Source: Diplonema japonicum
Taxonomy: Eukaryota; Euglenozoa; Diplonemea; Diplonemida; Diplonemidae
Reading direction: 5' to 3'
Assembly (NCBI GenBank): GCA_964019335.1
Contig: OZ025648.1
Span: 372,001-436,000 of the forward strand
DNA: 64,000 nucleotides
The notes below the pieces were generated by a model, which was given only the letters and a program-made list of their open reading frames with translations, had not been told where the DNA came from and did not search any database. Made by a program: the position numbers and the translations under genes. This document shows positions 19,858 through 31,045 of this stretch, one piece after another; position 1 is the first letter of the stretch, and every line of letters starts with the position of its first letter.

Positions 19858-22800
19858 CTACCAATTCTGAGACTGCTTCCTTCTTGCAAAGGGATTGGTT
19901 GCGACAGACGTGGAAGACTGTAGAGGTGTTGAGAAAAAAAAGGGGGGGGGGAACACATGCCTCAGTAAACCTATTGGGAACAGGACTCTCTGACCCACCA
20001 GTGGGTGTTGCAGAAGGCACTGAGGATGTCAGAGCAACCTCAGCAGGAGACTCTTCGGGAGTCTTGAAGACAGATTCAGGAGTAACAGAAGCTGGTTCGC
20101 TAACGGGCACAACAGGCGGTGTCACATTACTGACCACAACAGGGGGAGCTGTAACCGGAGTAGAAGAGATAGGTGCTATAGTGGTGGGGACGGAGATCGG
20201 CACGGGAGTCGGGACAGGTTGAGCAGTTTTGCGGACCTAGAAAAAAAAAAAAAAATGAAAAAATTATTTTTCAATATTTTACCTTGCTAGCGACATCAGA
20301 GCTACCGTCCAATACACTGCTTAGAGTCCTTTTCGTCCCAACCGCAGCACCGGCAGGCGGAACCACAGCTGTTGTCGGTGTCGTTGTCGTTGTTGTTGTT
20401 GTTGTTGATGGTGGTGCGGGTGCTTCATCCTGCTGCTGCGTTTTCTTCATATTCTCAATCTGCTGGTCCATCGCCTTCATCTTCTCCTTGATCACTCCCA
20501 GCTCGTTCTCAAGCTTCTCTTTGCTATCCTTCAGCTGGCGGTTCTGTCCTGTGTACGCATTAATGGTCCGCAGGCACTGCTTCTTCTCGTCCTCCTTCAA
20601 TTTCAACTTCTCATCTCTGTCTTTCTGCAGGGTGAGAGAAAGTTAGAAGAAAAAAAAAGTGCCTGGCAAAGGGCATACCGCCAATGTGATCAGCTCATCC
20701 TTCGCTTTTTTCACCTCCTGATCCTTCGCTAATAAAACAAGCTTCTGCTTGGCTGCTTCTTGAACAGACTGTTTTTGGGTGAAGGTTGCAGAACAGGGGG
20801 GGAGGGGGGATCCTACCGAATTCTTCAAGCTGTTCATTTGAGCGCTGGCGGTTCTGAACTTCACGAGGGCATCGGCGACTTCCTTGCTTTTTTGCTTGAT
20901 CTCCTCCTTTAGTTTTGTGTTCTCCGTCCCGGCAGTTTTCCATTCATCGCATTTGCTCTGTGCAGTCTTCAGCTCGGCGAGCGCACTGTGTTTTTTTCTC
21001 TTTTTTTCCGTCCCTTCTTTTTTTTTGTTGCATACTTTTCTTCCCTCTCGCTGGTTTCTTTGAGCTCTTCTTTCAGGTTATCAATACGGCGTTCCAGCTT
21101 TGCGGACATCTCGGATTGTGTGTTCTGCATTGTGACGGCTGCCTGGAGGCGCAGCTGGTCGTTCTGCACCCGCACTATCTTAGACTCCATGCGCTCCGCT
21201 CGCAGCTGATCTTCAAGCTCCTTGTTGCGCGACCGCATGCAGTCGATAACTGCAGTCACATCCTTCTCTTCGATGCACTTTGCGGGCTCCATAGCCGCGA
21301 GTGCCGTGTGCACTTTGTCCAATTCAGCCTTTAGCTTTTGCACCTCTTCGTGGTCCACTTCTTGGATGCTGAGTTTCCCCCCAGTAATTGCGGGCAGATT
21401 GTCCTCTTTTTGCTTCATTGCTTGCAGTTCTTTCGTCAGCTCTGCTTTGCTGAAGATGGCTTCTTCGTAGCTCCTCCTCACCGAGTGTGCCTCATCTTCA
21501 GCGGCTAAACACCTCGTTTGCGCGTCCCGTCTGCCGTCTTCGCCTTCGTCAAGCTCGCGTTGCAGCTCTTCATTCTTTTTCGCCAGCTCTTCCATCTTTG
21601 CTTTCTGTTCCGCCTCGGCCTGCTTGATAGCAGTCTCCCTCTCGTTTAACTCCGTGGACTGCTTCGCAAATGCAGCCAGTCTGTCCACCTCCTTCTTCTC
21701 TGCCTGCTCAAGCTTTCCTTTCAGGTCTGCGATCTCCAGTGCGTTGCTCTTCAGGTCGCTGTGCGAGCTGCGCGTCATCTCTTCCAGTTTGTGCAGTGCC
21801 GTCTTCAGCCCCCCGATGGTCGTGCCAAGTGCTTGGTTCTCAATGTGTGCTTCCTCCAGCTCCTTCTGCACGGCTTGTATGTCGTCCCTTGTGGGTTTTG
21901 TGTAGTTCGTCTCGCCCTCGACTGTGTCTGCCTGCTTCAGGTGCTTCCGTTCTGCTTCTGAGATGTCGAGGTCCGCCGCTAATTTCTTGTTACGCATTAT
22001 CTGTTGTTTGTGCTGCTCCCTTTCGAGCTCAAACTTAGCCGTTGCAGTCGCTAGTTGCTCCCTGGCAGTCGCCAGTTGTGCGTTCAGGTCCGTGGTCTCC
22101 TGTTCGTGTTTGGCACGTTGTGTACGCAAGGTGTTGTTGGTGCTGGACAGCTCTTCCTCCCGCTTGCTCAAGGTCTGTCTTGCTTCATCACGCTCAGACT
22201 TCACCTGTGCATCGGACACAGCCTTGTGCTCTTGGATGAAGGACTTCACGCCATTCACCTGAGTCAAAACATCGGCTATCCTGTTCCCCGACTCCATCAT
22301 ACTCTTGTTGGACTCGCCCAGCCTCTCCAGTTCCTGTTTCAGCAGCTGTTGCTGTGCTTCGAGTGTTGCGACCTTAACATGGGACTCTTTCAGGTTGCTC
22401 TGCGAGTCCAGCAGCATCTTCAGCGTTTCGTCGGACGCCTTCTCAGAGATACCCGCCTGCATTTTGTAGTAGTCGCGTTCCTGCACGAGGTGCTTCTCGT
22501 TGTTGAGCGAGTGGTTGTACAGGGATTGGATGTGCTGTCTGTTTGCCTCAATGGTGTCCGACTGCCGTTGCATTTCATGCGTTTCGTACTTCAGCTTGTC
22601 GACCTCGTCCCTTGCTGCGGCAAGCTCGTCTGTGAGGGCCTGTCGGTTCTGAAGGTCGATGGCAAGCTTGCTCTCCTCGTCAGAGGGTGCTCGTGTGCTG
22701 ACGTACGGCGACTCTGCTTCTGTCACTGCCGAGCTGGACAACAGCTTCTTGTACCTCCCGCACTCCTCAAGGGTTGCTGCAAGCCTCTTGCACTTCTCAT

Positions 22801-24397
22801 GACTAGTCTGCAACTCCTTCTTCAACGAGTCACGGTCCTCCTCCAACCCCTTCATCTTCAAGGCAACCTGGTCCAGCTCAGTGTTGAACTGCGACTGCAT
22901 CGAGTCTTGAAGCGTCTGCAGCTCCCGTTTGTGGTCTCTTTCCTTGCCGTTGATCACGGTGCTCAGTTCTGCATTCTTCTGCTGGATCTCCTTGATCCCG
23001 TTGTACTCCAACGCCAGCAGCTCGTCGTCGCCGTCTTCGCTGTGGCGTCCCTCGTGCAGCAAGTACTGCAACTGCGCCGACAACATGTCGTTGGTTTTGG
23101 ACACGTCCTCTGCTTGGTCGACCGCAACCTGGTTCTGTTCCCTCCATTCCACCGCTGCGTCACGGACGCTCTTCACCTGTGACAGTTCGTACTGTGTATC
23201 GATGAGACGCTGTGCCAGCTGGTCGGTCCTGTTTTTCTCCTGTCCCAGCATTTTGGCGTCTGCCTCCTTGCTCTCCACTGCACCCTTGTACAGCCCTTGG
23301 ATCTGCTGCAGTTTGGCCTTGGTCAACTCCAGTTCCTCCTTGGTGTCGACGATCGTGGCGAATGTAAAAGGAGCCTCCGCCTGCGACTCACCGTCCACCT
23401 TCAGCATTGGATGGATCGATCTGAGCTGCGTCTTCAACTTCACCACCTCGTGCTCAGCGAGGTTCCTGGCTGCGGTCAGGCTTTTGATCTCTTCGGTGCT
23501 CTCTGAGCGCGACGCTTGCACTATCTTGTTGGCCTCGCCCATCAGACGTTTAAGCTCCTGGATCTCAGAGTCCTTACGGGTTAGTTGAGTCTCCTTCTCG
23601 TTGAGTGCCTCCTCCAGCTGTTTCTTGAGCGCCTCGTTGATGTTCAGTTTGTTGGTGAAAAGAGCAACGTCGTTGTGAAGCCCTTCAATTTCGCTCTTCT
23701 TGCTGTCTTCGTGAGACTCAAGGTCATGGATGGCCTGCTTGCAGCGCAGAGCCTTTTCTTCCAAAGTACATTTGGTGTGGTGCAGGTCTTGCTGGAAGGT
23801 CTCGCGCTCCTGGCGAAGCTTCGAGATTGTTGCCGCGCATTCTTGCTCCACCTGCTCGAGCTGGGACTGCAGCTTGTCGTTGGTTCCTTTGAGTGCTGTG
23901 TTGCTGTAGTTAGCGGTGTTCAGCTGGACCTCAAGCTCGGAGAGTTTGGCTTGAAGCCTGTTCTTCTCAGTAGTAAGATCTTTCGAATGCTTGCCTTGGT
24001 CAAGGGACTCTTTGAGGTATGTTTGGTTCTCAGTGGCGAGCTTCTGGTTGCGAACGAGGATTGTGTTCAATTCCTCTTCGGCAGAGACGGCTCTGGAGAG
24101 CGTGCCTTCGAGACGGACTTGGCACTCTTTCAGGTGGGTCTCGGCCTCGGCCTTGCTTTTTTTAAGCTCTTCCAGACTTTCCATTTCGTTGATGTCGGTG
24201 CCGCCGCTGATGCGCTTCAGCTGGATTTTCAATTGCGTGTTCTCGTCAGTGAGCTTCTTCACATCGGCTGATAGTTTGATCACAGATCCGTGCATGGCAG
24301 CCGCCTTCCTTTCGGGATCGAACACTAACACTTCATCGTCAGATACTGCGCTTTCAATCTCAGACTCATCAGAGGGTCGCACTGCTTGTTCATCCAT
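19858..24397 (-). CDS. Long coiled-coil protein, golgin/structural type
   Basis: Six exons: 24397-21036, 20985-20817, 20768-20679, 20624-20283, 20236-19961 and 19917-19858. Introns are 50, 48, 54, 46 and 43 nt and the product is about 1432 residues. The last intron seems to use a GC-AG pair (GAG|GCATGT...TACAG). This choice keeps the frame and ends the protein at SQNW; a GT donor 4 nt further into the intron would read into homopolymer sequence. After an acidic head (about 1-30, SDESEIESAVSDDEVLVFDP) nearly the whole protein to about residue 1290 is heptad-patterned coiled coil. A Thr/Pro/Val-rich disordered tail with a poly-Thr run follows. No motor, GRIP or membrane segment is visible. It may be a tether or cytoskeletal scaffold; no family was assigned. 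Confidence 0.8.
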
Positions 24398-25036
24398 GGT
24401 GCCCTGGTAGTAAATGTTAATTGTAGTTTGTTTTAAATATCAACGTTAAAAATACTTTACAACATGTTCGATAGGGAGAGAGGGGGAGGGAGGTGTGGTA
24501 GGAGCAATGTGTTAACTTTTTTTTTTTGTTTTTACAAATACAAACATGGTTACTAACGCTGAGAGGAATAACTGGGTGGGGGGAAATTAAAAAGGAAGAA
24601 GGGGTGAGAAGAATCCCCACCATCTGGAAAACATATAGTCCGCCTTCCCCTTTTCTTTTATTTCCCCTTCTCTGTTAGTTCATAATACTAGTTCCTTTTT
24701 ATTTTCCCCCTCTTGATCGTTAAATAAATAAATAACTAACAGCAGGGGGGTGGGGGGTCGGGGAGGAAACAAAGAAAACAAAAACAAAAAAAAAAACAAA
24801 AAAAAAGGAACCAAAAAAAAAAAAAAGAAAAACAAGAGAACAGGCAACAGAAACTGTTTCACAATCCGTTCACCTAACCCCTGGCTACACGGGCAAAGGG
24901 GTAAATAAGGGTCTAACCGTATCCTGATCACACGGCAGTTGAAAGATAACACGCAGAGGGTGCTTTTTCCTATCTAAAATAAAAAGGAAAACGATAAAGG
25001 TGCAAGCCACACACGAGAAAAAAAAAAGAAAAAAAA

Positions 25037-25079
25037 GAGACATTTAAGGGTACCTGCGGTGTGTGGCAGGACGCCTGAA
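25037..25079 (+). repeat. 43-bp dispersed hairpin repeat, copy 3
   Basis: One base differs from copies 1 and 2 (GTGTGTGG for GTATGTGG, inside the hairpin loop). It is followed by GAGTCTC, which can pair with the leading GAGAC to extend the structure. A-runs flank it as in the other copies. Confidence 0.85.
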
Positions 25080-25114
25080 GAGTCTCAAAAAAAAAAGAAG
25101 AAGAACTGTACAAC

Positions 25115-25146
<32 letters not shown>

Positions 25147-25172
25147 AAAAAAAAGAAAGAAAGAAAAAAGAA

Positions 25173-25233
25173 ACTCGATAAAATTTCAGAAATTCACACT
25201 AATTCACCCGTTCTGCGGTTGCTGTCTGGTGCC
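25173..25233 (+). repeat. Dispersed repeat B, short form
   Basis: The sequence from ACTCGATAAAATTTCAG to GCTGTCTGGTGCC recurs at 54620-54712. Compared with that copy it lacks a 30-nt internal block and has small differences near AATTCACCCG. It lies 13 bp from the stop codon at 25247, in the 3' flank of the minus-strand gene. Confidence 0.8.
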
Positions 25234-25246
25234 TTAAAATGTTCCT

Positions 25247-27331
25247 TTAGTGTGTTTTAGAACTGTCCCAAACAGCTGACGAGGCCCTCCGTGGGGTGAT
25301 GTTCTGGGGGTTCTGGGGTTGAAGCTGGTGTTGAGGGTTGGCACTCATCCAAGCCAAGGCTGACCTGGTGATGCTGTTATCGCGCAGAGGGGAAATAGAG
25401 CGAGCACCTTCAGGACACGCTGTGGAGACCCCGCCGGGGGAAGCAGACCCACCCCTACCAGGGGAGGCGGGGGAGTCAGCTGCGAGCATGAGCGCCTTGC
25501 GTGCTTGCTGTAATTTTAGCTCGTTCTCGTAGCCCATGCCCGCCGAAGATACAATTGCATGGCGTGCTGCGTCAAGCTTCCCGCGGAGGTCAAGTAGCTT
25601 GGCGTCCTTGTCTTTAATCTTGTTGCGGAGCTTCTCGATCTGCGCTTCAGCTTCCCCTGCCGCCACGAAAGCTGCTTTGAAGCAGCATGCCTTCATGCCT
25701 GCGCTTACTTCTGAGTTCGGTATGGCATCAAAGCCCCCAAACATCATTGAAGATGGGTACGCTGTGCCCACACCACCGTGCTGTGTGCGTTGGGCTCTTT
25801 CAAAGGCCTGGATCATAACCTGCGGGTTGCCTGACGCCATTGCTTTCTTTAAGTTTTGAATCTCTTCTCTGAGGTCGCCGTTCTCCTCGCGAAGAGTGGT
25901 GTTCTCCTTTGACAGCTTTCCTTTCTTCGGGCGGCGGCGTTTCTGTTTCACGTCGGTGCGCTTTTGTTTCATTTCCGACACCACTTCCTCGATCGGCTTC
26001 CCGAGCACCGATAGTTCTTCCTGCTTCGCCTGCTTCGTCCCCTTGTCCATGAGCTGCTTCATCGCCATCGCCAGTTCCGTGTCAAGATGTTCGACCTGAT
26101 GCACGAAGTCGTTCAGTAACCCTTGCAGCCTGTCGATGTCCTTCGTGCGGAACTCTATCGCCGTCTCGAGCGACCAGATCTGGGAGTTGAGCAGAGCGAC
26201 TTCGTTGTCCGCTTGGGAGATGAGCGACGCGGACTCCGACATGGTCTCGGTCTCATCCTCGTGCGCCGCAAAGTCAGCAAGCTGCTGTTTCAGTTTTGCG
26301 ATCTCATCGTCCTTGGCGCTCAGTAGTTCGTTGAACTGTGCCTGCTGTGTGTCCGATGTTGGGTTCGACACGTTCTTCGACATCGCGGCCGCCACGGCCC
26401 TCTTGTCCGCCTCTCGTACTTCTTGCTCCAGACGTGCGATGGTCGCGTCCTTCTTTGAAATCTCGTCCTTGTGCTTCTTCGCTGCCTTGCTCGTACCATC
26501 TTTGCCTTTTGTTTCCAGTTTCCTAGTTGCGGCTTTCGCGTCGCTGAGATCGGCTTTCAACGTTGTTACCTGCGATTCGAGTTGCGAGATGGCTGCCTTG
26601 TGGTCGTTGCAGTTCGGGCACTTCGAGAAGTCGACGACAGGTGAGATAGGGAAGGCGGGTGTGATGGGTGAACGCACTGCAGGTGTAGCAGCAAGGCTGG
26701 ATTTGACAGGCGTGACGGGAGGGCGTGCGCTTGGAGCAGACTGCTGCGAAGCAACAGAGGGTGTGTGGTGGCTGCGCTGAGATCCCGCGACAGAGCTTTT
26801 ACGAGAAGGGGGCTGCGAGCCCTGCTGGGAGGCATTCTCAAGCGCCGCCCTCTCACGAGCAAGTATGCTGCGACGCTCCTCAGGGGACAGCACGTCTGGC
26901 TCCTCACGGTCGGACTTGATTTTAGGTATAAGACGGGGACCTTCTGGCTGTTTCTGAAGGGCGAGCTTGCGACGCTCCTCAGGAGGCAGCACGTCGACCT
27001 CTTCACGATCGGACTTGATTTTAGGGATCACACGCTCAGCTCGATCAGCACCCATGGAGACGCTCTCTCTATGCAGCTTCAGGCGCTCCTCGGGGGGGAG
27101 CACATCGGCTTCTTCACGATCGGACTTGATCTGAGGGATCATACGCTTGGGAGGCAGTGGAGTTGCAGGCGACATTGGACTCTTAGGTCTCCCAAGGCTC
27201 CTCGGCTGCGACAGGGGGTCTTTAGGTCCAGCCGCTGTGCCGCTCCCCTTGCGTGCCAAGGGCGGGTTGGACACTTTTGCATCCGGCGGGTTCGCATTTT
27301 CGAACATACTGGTCTTCGATGCAATACTCAT
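25247..27331 (-). CDS. Coiled-coil protein with IPKIKSDREE repeats
   Basis: A 694-residue, intronless protein. The start at 27331 (MSIASKTSMFENANPP) is preferred over upstream in-frame Met codons, which lie in homopolymer spacer. The N-terminal third is Pro/Ser-rich and carries three spaced copies of a roughly 20-residue motif, I-P-[QK]-IKSDREE-x-DVL-x-PEER, about 36-38 residues apart. Residues about 235-480 are coiled coil, including a CPNC pair before the first helix. A Gly/Ala-rich helical stretch and a Ser/Pro-rich tail follow. The repeated charged motif looks like a short linear binding motif presented three times. The partner is unknown and no family is recognised. Confidence 0.8.
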   Translation of the reverse strand: MSIASKTSMFENANPPDAKVSNPPLARKGSGTAAGPKDPLSQPRSLGRPKSPMSPATPLPPKRMIPQIKSDREEADVLPPEERLKLHRESVSMGADRAERVIPKIKSDREEVDVLPPEERRKLALQKQPEGPRLIPKIKSDREEPDVLSPEERRSILARERAALENASQQGSQPPSRKSSVAGSQRSHHTPSVASQQSAPSARPPVTPVKSSLAATPAVRSPITPAFPISPVVDFSKCPNCNDHKAAISQLESQVTTLKADLSDAKAATRKLETKGKDGTSKAAKKHKDEISKKDATIARLEQEVREADKRAVAAAMSKNVSNPTSDTQQAQFNELLSAKDDEIAKLKQQLADFAAHEDETETMSESASLISQADNEVALLNSQIWSLETAIEFRTKDIDRLQGLLNDFVHQVEHLDTELAMAMKQLMDKGTKQAKQEELSVLGKPIEEVVSEMKQKRTDVKQKRRRPKKGKLSKENTTLREENGDLREEIQNLKKAMASGNPQVMIQAFERAQRTQHGGVGTAYPSSMMFGGFDAIPNSEVSAGMKACCFKAAFVAAGEAEAQIEKLRNKIKDKDAKLLDLRGKLDAARHAIVSSAGMGYENELKLQQARKALMLAADSPASPGRGGSASPGGVSTACPEGARSISPLRDNSITRSALAWMSANPQHQLQPQNPQNITPRRASSAVWDSSKTH

Positions 27332-27813
27332 TTTTGCTTCTTTTTTTTTTTTAAATTTTCTTTTTCTTTCTTCTTTTGTTACTTTATACCCCTCCTGAAA
27401 TTTTGCAAAAGAAAAAAAAAGGGGGGGAGGGAGAGAGCAAACGAGTAAGGAAAAAAAAAATAATTTAAAATTTCCGAATAAAAAAAAAAAAAAAACGGGT
27501 GGGAGGGGGAGAGAATGGCACAAAAAAAAAAAATCCTCCGCAGGGGAAGTAACAAGACTCTCATATAACTTTTGTAAAGGAGGCACAGGGGATAGAGCAG
27601 AAGTAAAAATCTTTTAAAAAAAATGTCTGCATCCACTCTTTTTTTTTTATTCCGCTTGTTCTGATTGGATTATTCAATACAGACTTTTTTCTTAATAGCC
27701 CCCCCCCCCTTCTCCCCTGCCTTCCTTTCCGCACAACTATCGATGTAACGTGATTGGGAGCGAGACCCAAAGAGAAGTTGAGAAACTCATTTTGTTTCTT
27801 TTTTTTTTTTGCT
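27332..27813. other. Intergenic spacer
   Basis: No gene; homopolymer-rich (A-, T-, G- and C-runs). Nothing else was seen. Confidence 0.75.
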
Positions 27814-29316
27814 TCAATCTTTACCTATTACATTGTCGAGCCGTGAAAATTCAGCGAGGAGCCCTTCAATCTGTGTAAGTTGAAAATAAGACAGAGGAGG
27901 GGGGGGGGGGGGGAGAGCACACACCTCACCCCCCAACGAATCTCTCCTTTCCATACACCTGGAAGACGGTGAAGGCGATAACCGTTCACTGCGCATGCTG
28001 CACTTCTTATTAATGCCCAGACTGCTTGATCTGGGGGTTGAAGAGGGGATCATCTCAAGGGTTTCATCACCAAACTCTTCATAAGTTTCTGTTTTTTTTC
28101 TTCTTCTCTCTTCCTTTTTTTTCCCCAATACCTTTATCAGCATCATCGCCACCATCAAGCGCCTTTGTGGCCTCTGTCAGCCAGGCATCTCCCGTCGCAA
28201 GGCCCATTGGGTCAGACTTTTTTTTTTTTTTTTTCCCTGACCAAAAAGAAAAAAAAAAAAAAATACCAAAATTTCGTTTTCCAGCTGAGTGAGTTCATCC
28301 TCCCTTATGTCTTTCGAGGGGATCTGTGGAGAGTCCGCGGACAGCATCGGTGGAGAGGGGACGGGTTGTTGCTGTTGTTGTTGTTGTAGTTGTTGTTGTA
28401 GTTGCTGCTGCTGTTGTCGTTGGTGTTGCTGTTGCTGCAGCTGTTGCTGTTCGATTTTCATCTTCGCCCCGGCCTCGTTCTCCTTTACAATGCGGAGCAG
28501 AGAAGCTTGGAGGATCTTCGCCCGCATCAGCGCATCGATCGACGGCCGGATCGCCTGCTCTTTGCAGAGCATTCGCGACAAGATAGACCGCAAGCCTTCA
28601 CTGTAGTGAGAGGGAACAGGTGCTGGTTGGTCACATTGAATACTTTGCATAATCTCGGTAAGCGAGTTCCCAGAGAATGCAAACCGCTGCGCTAGCAGTT
28701 CGTACAAAATACATCCCATAGCCCAAATGTCTGTCTTGTTGTTGTAAGGCCGTCCGGCTACAAGTTCAGGGCTGAAGTAATTGGGAGTTCCGCATAGAGA
28801 GTGTGCATGCTGCCATGTGTGTCGCAATGCTGTCGCCAACCCGAAGTCCCCTAGCTTCACGATGTTGTTGCTGGTTAGAAATACGTTTTGGGATTTCAGG
28901 TCCCTGTGCAGGATTTTTCTGCTGTGTAAATGCTTCACCGCGAGAGAGATTTGCGTGAACAGATACAGCACCCCCTCTTCCTCCATGGGCTCCTTCAGCC
29001 CTGCGATCTTCTGGTAGAGATCGCCCCCATCTGCGAATTCCATGACAATGTAGAGAACATGCCCAGCCGGGATGCACTCCTCGTATCTCACGATGTTCGG
29101 GTGTTTCAGTGCTGACAGAATCTTCACCTCCGAGTCGACCGCTTCCCTCTCGATGGGTGACATCTTCCCGATGTTCATCTCCTTTGCGATGAAGTGTTCC
29201 CGCCCACGTGACACCAAGATCGCAGCCCCAAAACTCCCCGCCCCTACCGTCCGTATGCATGAGTACCGGCTCATCTCCCGTGGGAGCGACTTCGAGGGGC
29301 TGCGGGGTTGGTTCAT
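27814..29316 (-). CDS. NEK-family Ser/Thr protein kinase
   Basis: Four exons: 29316-28267, 28216-28132, 28088-27925 and 27870-27814; introns 50, 43 and 54 nt; 451 residues. The kinase domain spans about 18-275: Gly loop GAGSFG (25-30), ATP-anchoring Lys45 in FIAKEM, catalytic loop HRDLKSQN (137-144), DFG (157-159) and CGTPNYFSPEL with the NEK-style activation segment. NIMA-related kinases act in cilia, centrosomes and mitosis, which fits the flagellar gene DNAAF3 elsewhere in the window, though that is only suggestive. After the catalytic domain come a helical stretch, a Gln-rich tract encoded by mixed CAA/CAG codons (about 290-325) and a Ser-rich tail (SSTPRSSSLGINK). The intron at 27871-27924 contains a run of about 15 C. 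Confidence 0.92.
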
Positions 29317-29383
29317 TTTTCTTCCCCCCCCCTTTTTTTTCCGTGTTTGATTTCATTAAAAAAAGAAAAAGAAAAAAAAAATC

Positions 29384-31045
29384 CTACAAGAAATTTCTTG
29401 CGAACCGGAACTCGACCGCGACACCAAGACTAGGCTCCTCATTGTACGTTTTGTGGCCCCATTCTGGGGGCACGTATAGTATGTCGCTTCCAAGCTGCGT
29501 GCAGTGGTAACTACCCTGGACAGCTAGCGTTTTATTGGTGGTGAACACCGAAGCAGACGGGGGAGTGAGCTCCCAATTCTTACGGCCGTAGATCAACGCG
29601 TTCCACGCATCCGAGTGCAGGTGCATTGGTGCACCGCTTGCGGTACCTCCGAGGTAAAACTGCCCTTTGAAAACAGACTCGGAATCTCCCGATCGCAGCA
29701 TGCCAGGGGGCACCTTCGACAGGAAGGAAGGCGGCGACGGTACACCCGCCAGGAGCTTACCAAAACGCCCGGAGAACGATTGAAAAATATAGTCGTTGAC
29801 AGTGTCGTTCCTGTCGAGATGGTTTGAAACGTAGTCCTTTAAGGAATATGTTTTGGACTGCAGCCCGAAGAGGGATGAATAAGGGATTTCACCGCCTTCC
29901 AGAACCTCCGAGCCGTGATCACGGAGAATGTCGTTTTTTTTCCATTGTCGCCGGAGGTTCCATGATTTTGCGCCACCCCGCATGAGGACGGGCTTTCCGA
30001 TGGATAGGTAATCTCCGAAAAACAAAAACGGTTCAGCTTCACCATCGATCACATCAATATCGCAAACTGCATCGCTGTCGACCGATTTCTTGACCCAACC
30101 TCCCAGCTCCCTCTTTTTTTTAATCTTCCGCATAGTTTTCTTTGGAGGGGCCACCATCACATCCGCATGGGTACGCTTCAAAATATCCTTCTGAGTCGTT
30201 CCCAGCATCTCAATAAGGTTGCCGTGGCCTTTTAGAGACGCGAGGTGTGCTGGAGTTTGACCGAGTTTGTCTTGAAGAGATTTGTCAGCACCATTGTGAA
30301 GAAAGTGTTTACATAGGTCGTAGTTTCCTGCTGATGCGGCAAGGTGCAAGGGTGTTCGTTGCAAGCTATCTTCCTTAGAGTTCAGCATGGAGTTGGTCAG
30401 AGGTATTTTTTCGATTAGCTTAAAGTTCCATTCGTTGATGGCAGATCTCACAGCAGCGTACTGGACTACCCTGGTTGGGTCTTCGAAGATTTTTTTTAGT
30501 TTTTCCGAGGTTTGCATCCCGGAGTTGATAGCAATATTGAGATATTCTGTGCGTTGACCGTGGGAGGCTCTTAGGAGTTGCCGTGACAACAAGATTGATT
30601 CCTGCATTGAGTTTCCAAGGATGTAATGTAGAATGGAGGCACCTTTTAACCGGCCTTTCTCTGTGTATATTTCGCCCGGGAAGAATTTCGACAGAATGTC
30701 AAGACATTCGCTGCACTTCACCATGGCGGCCTCGTGGACCGGGTGCAGCCCGAACCGCGCTGTTTCGATCGCTTGTTTTTTTTCGTTCAGTAGTTCCGTC
30801 ATCAACACCACAGCTTCGCTGTCGTGCGCCGCGCATTTTATCAAGGACGACAATGTTGCCTCTGGGGTGTTTGTTGCAACCATGTTCCTCTGACCGGTTT
30901 TCTCCGCCAAGCGTTCTCCTAATTTCGCGGCCCTTGTTTCAATTGTGCGGCTTCTGAGGAATATCCTGTCCCATCCGATATAGGCGGGAATGCACACTGC
31001 AATGGCTAAGACGATACATGTCACGATGGGTTGAAGGGTGGGCAT
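29384..31045 (-). CDS. Membrane-anchored ankyrin-repeat JmjC (cupin_8) oxygenase-like protein
   Basis: A 553-residue, intronless protein. An N-terminal hydrophobic helix (about 5-24) is followed by ankyrin-like repeats (clear at about 210-275: TPLHLAASAGNYDLCKHFLH, TPAHLASLKGHGNLIEMLG). A cupin_8/JmjC domain fills the C-terminal half. The Fe(II) ligands are intact: His477 and Asp479 in HLHSD, His531 in PPEWGHKTY. Lys/Asn positions around YGRKNWELTPP fit binding of 2-oxoglutarate. Relatives hydroxylate protein side chains or demethylate them; the substrate is unknown. The N-terminal helix suggests an endomembrane location, like the ER-linked cupin_8 hydroxylases, rather than chromatin. The first exon-like region lacks introns, unlike several neighbours. 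Confidence 0.88.
   Translation of the reverse strand: MPTLQPIVTCIVLAIAVCIPAYIGWDRIFLRSRTIETRAAKLGERLAEKTGQRNMVATNTPEATLSSLIKCAAHDSEAVVLMTELLNEKKQAIETARFGLHPVHEAAMVKCSECLDILSKFFPGEIYTEKGRLKGASILHYILGNSMQESILLSRQLLRASHGQRTEYLNIAINSGMQTSEKLKKIFEDPTRVVQYAAVRSAINEWNFKLIEKIPLTNSMLNSKEDSLQRTPLHLAASAGNYDLCKHFLHNGADKSLQDKLGQTPAHLASLKGHGNLIEMLGTTQKDILKRTHADVMVAPPKKTMRKIKKKRELGGWVKKSVDSDAVCDIDVIDGEAEPFLFFGDYLSIGKPVLMRGGAKSWNLRRQWKKNDILRDHGSEVLEGGEIPYSSLFGLQSKTYSLKDYVSNHLDRNDTVNDYIFQSFSGRFGKLLAGVPSPPSFLSKVPPGMLRSGDSESVFKGQFYLGGTASGAPMHLHSDAWNALIYGRKNWELTPPSASVFTTNKTLAVQGSYHCTQLGSDILYVPPEWGHKTYNEEPSLGVAVEFRFARNFL

Larger units (their letters stand above)
24398..25246. other. Intergenic spacer carrying two dispersed repeats
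   Basis: No gene. It holds the third copy of the 43-bp hairpin repeat (25037-25079), long A-runs and one copy of the ACTCGATAAAATTTCAG repeat (25173-25233), which starts just after the stop codon of the next gene. Confidence 0.8.

Noticed and set aside
22055-23182. 375-codon plus-strand ORF opposite the coiled-coil gene
   Set aside because: It mirrors the heptad coding of the minus-strand gene, lacks known domains, and its ends match no gene signals. It is a shadow of biased codon use.
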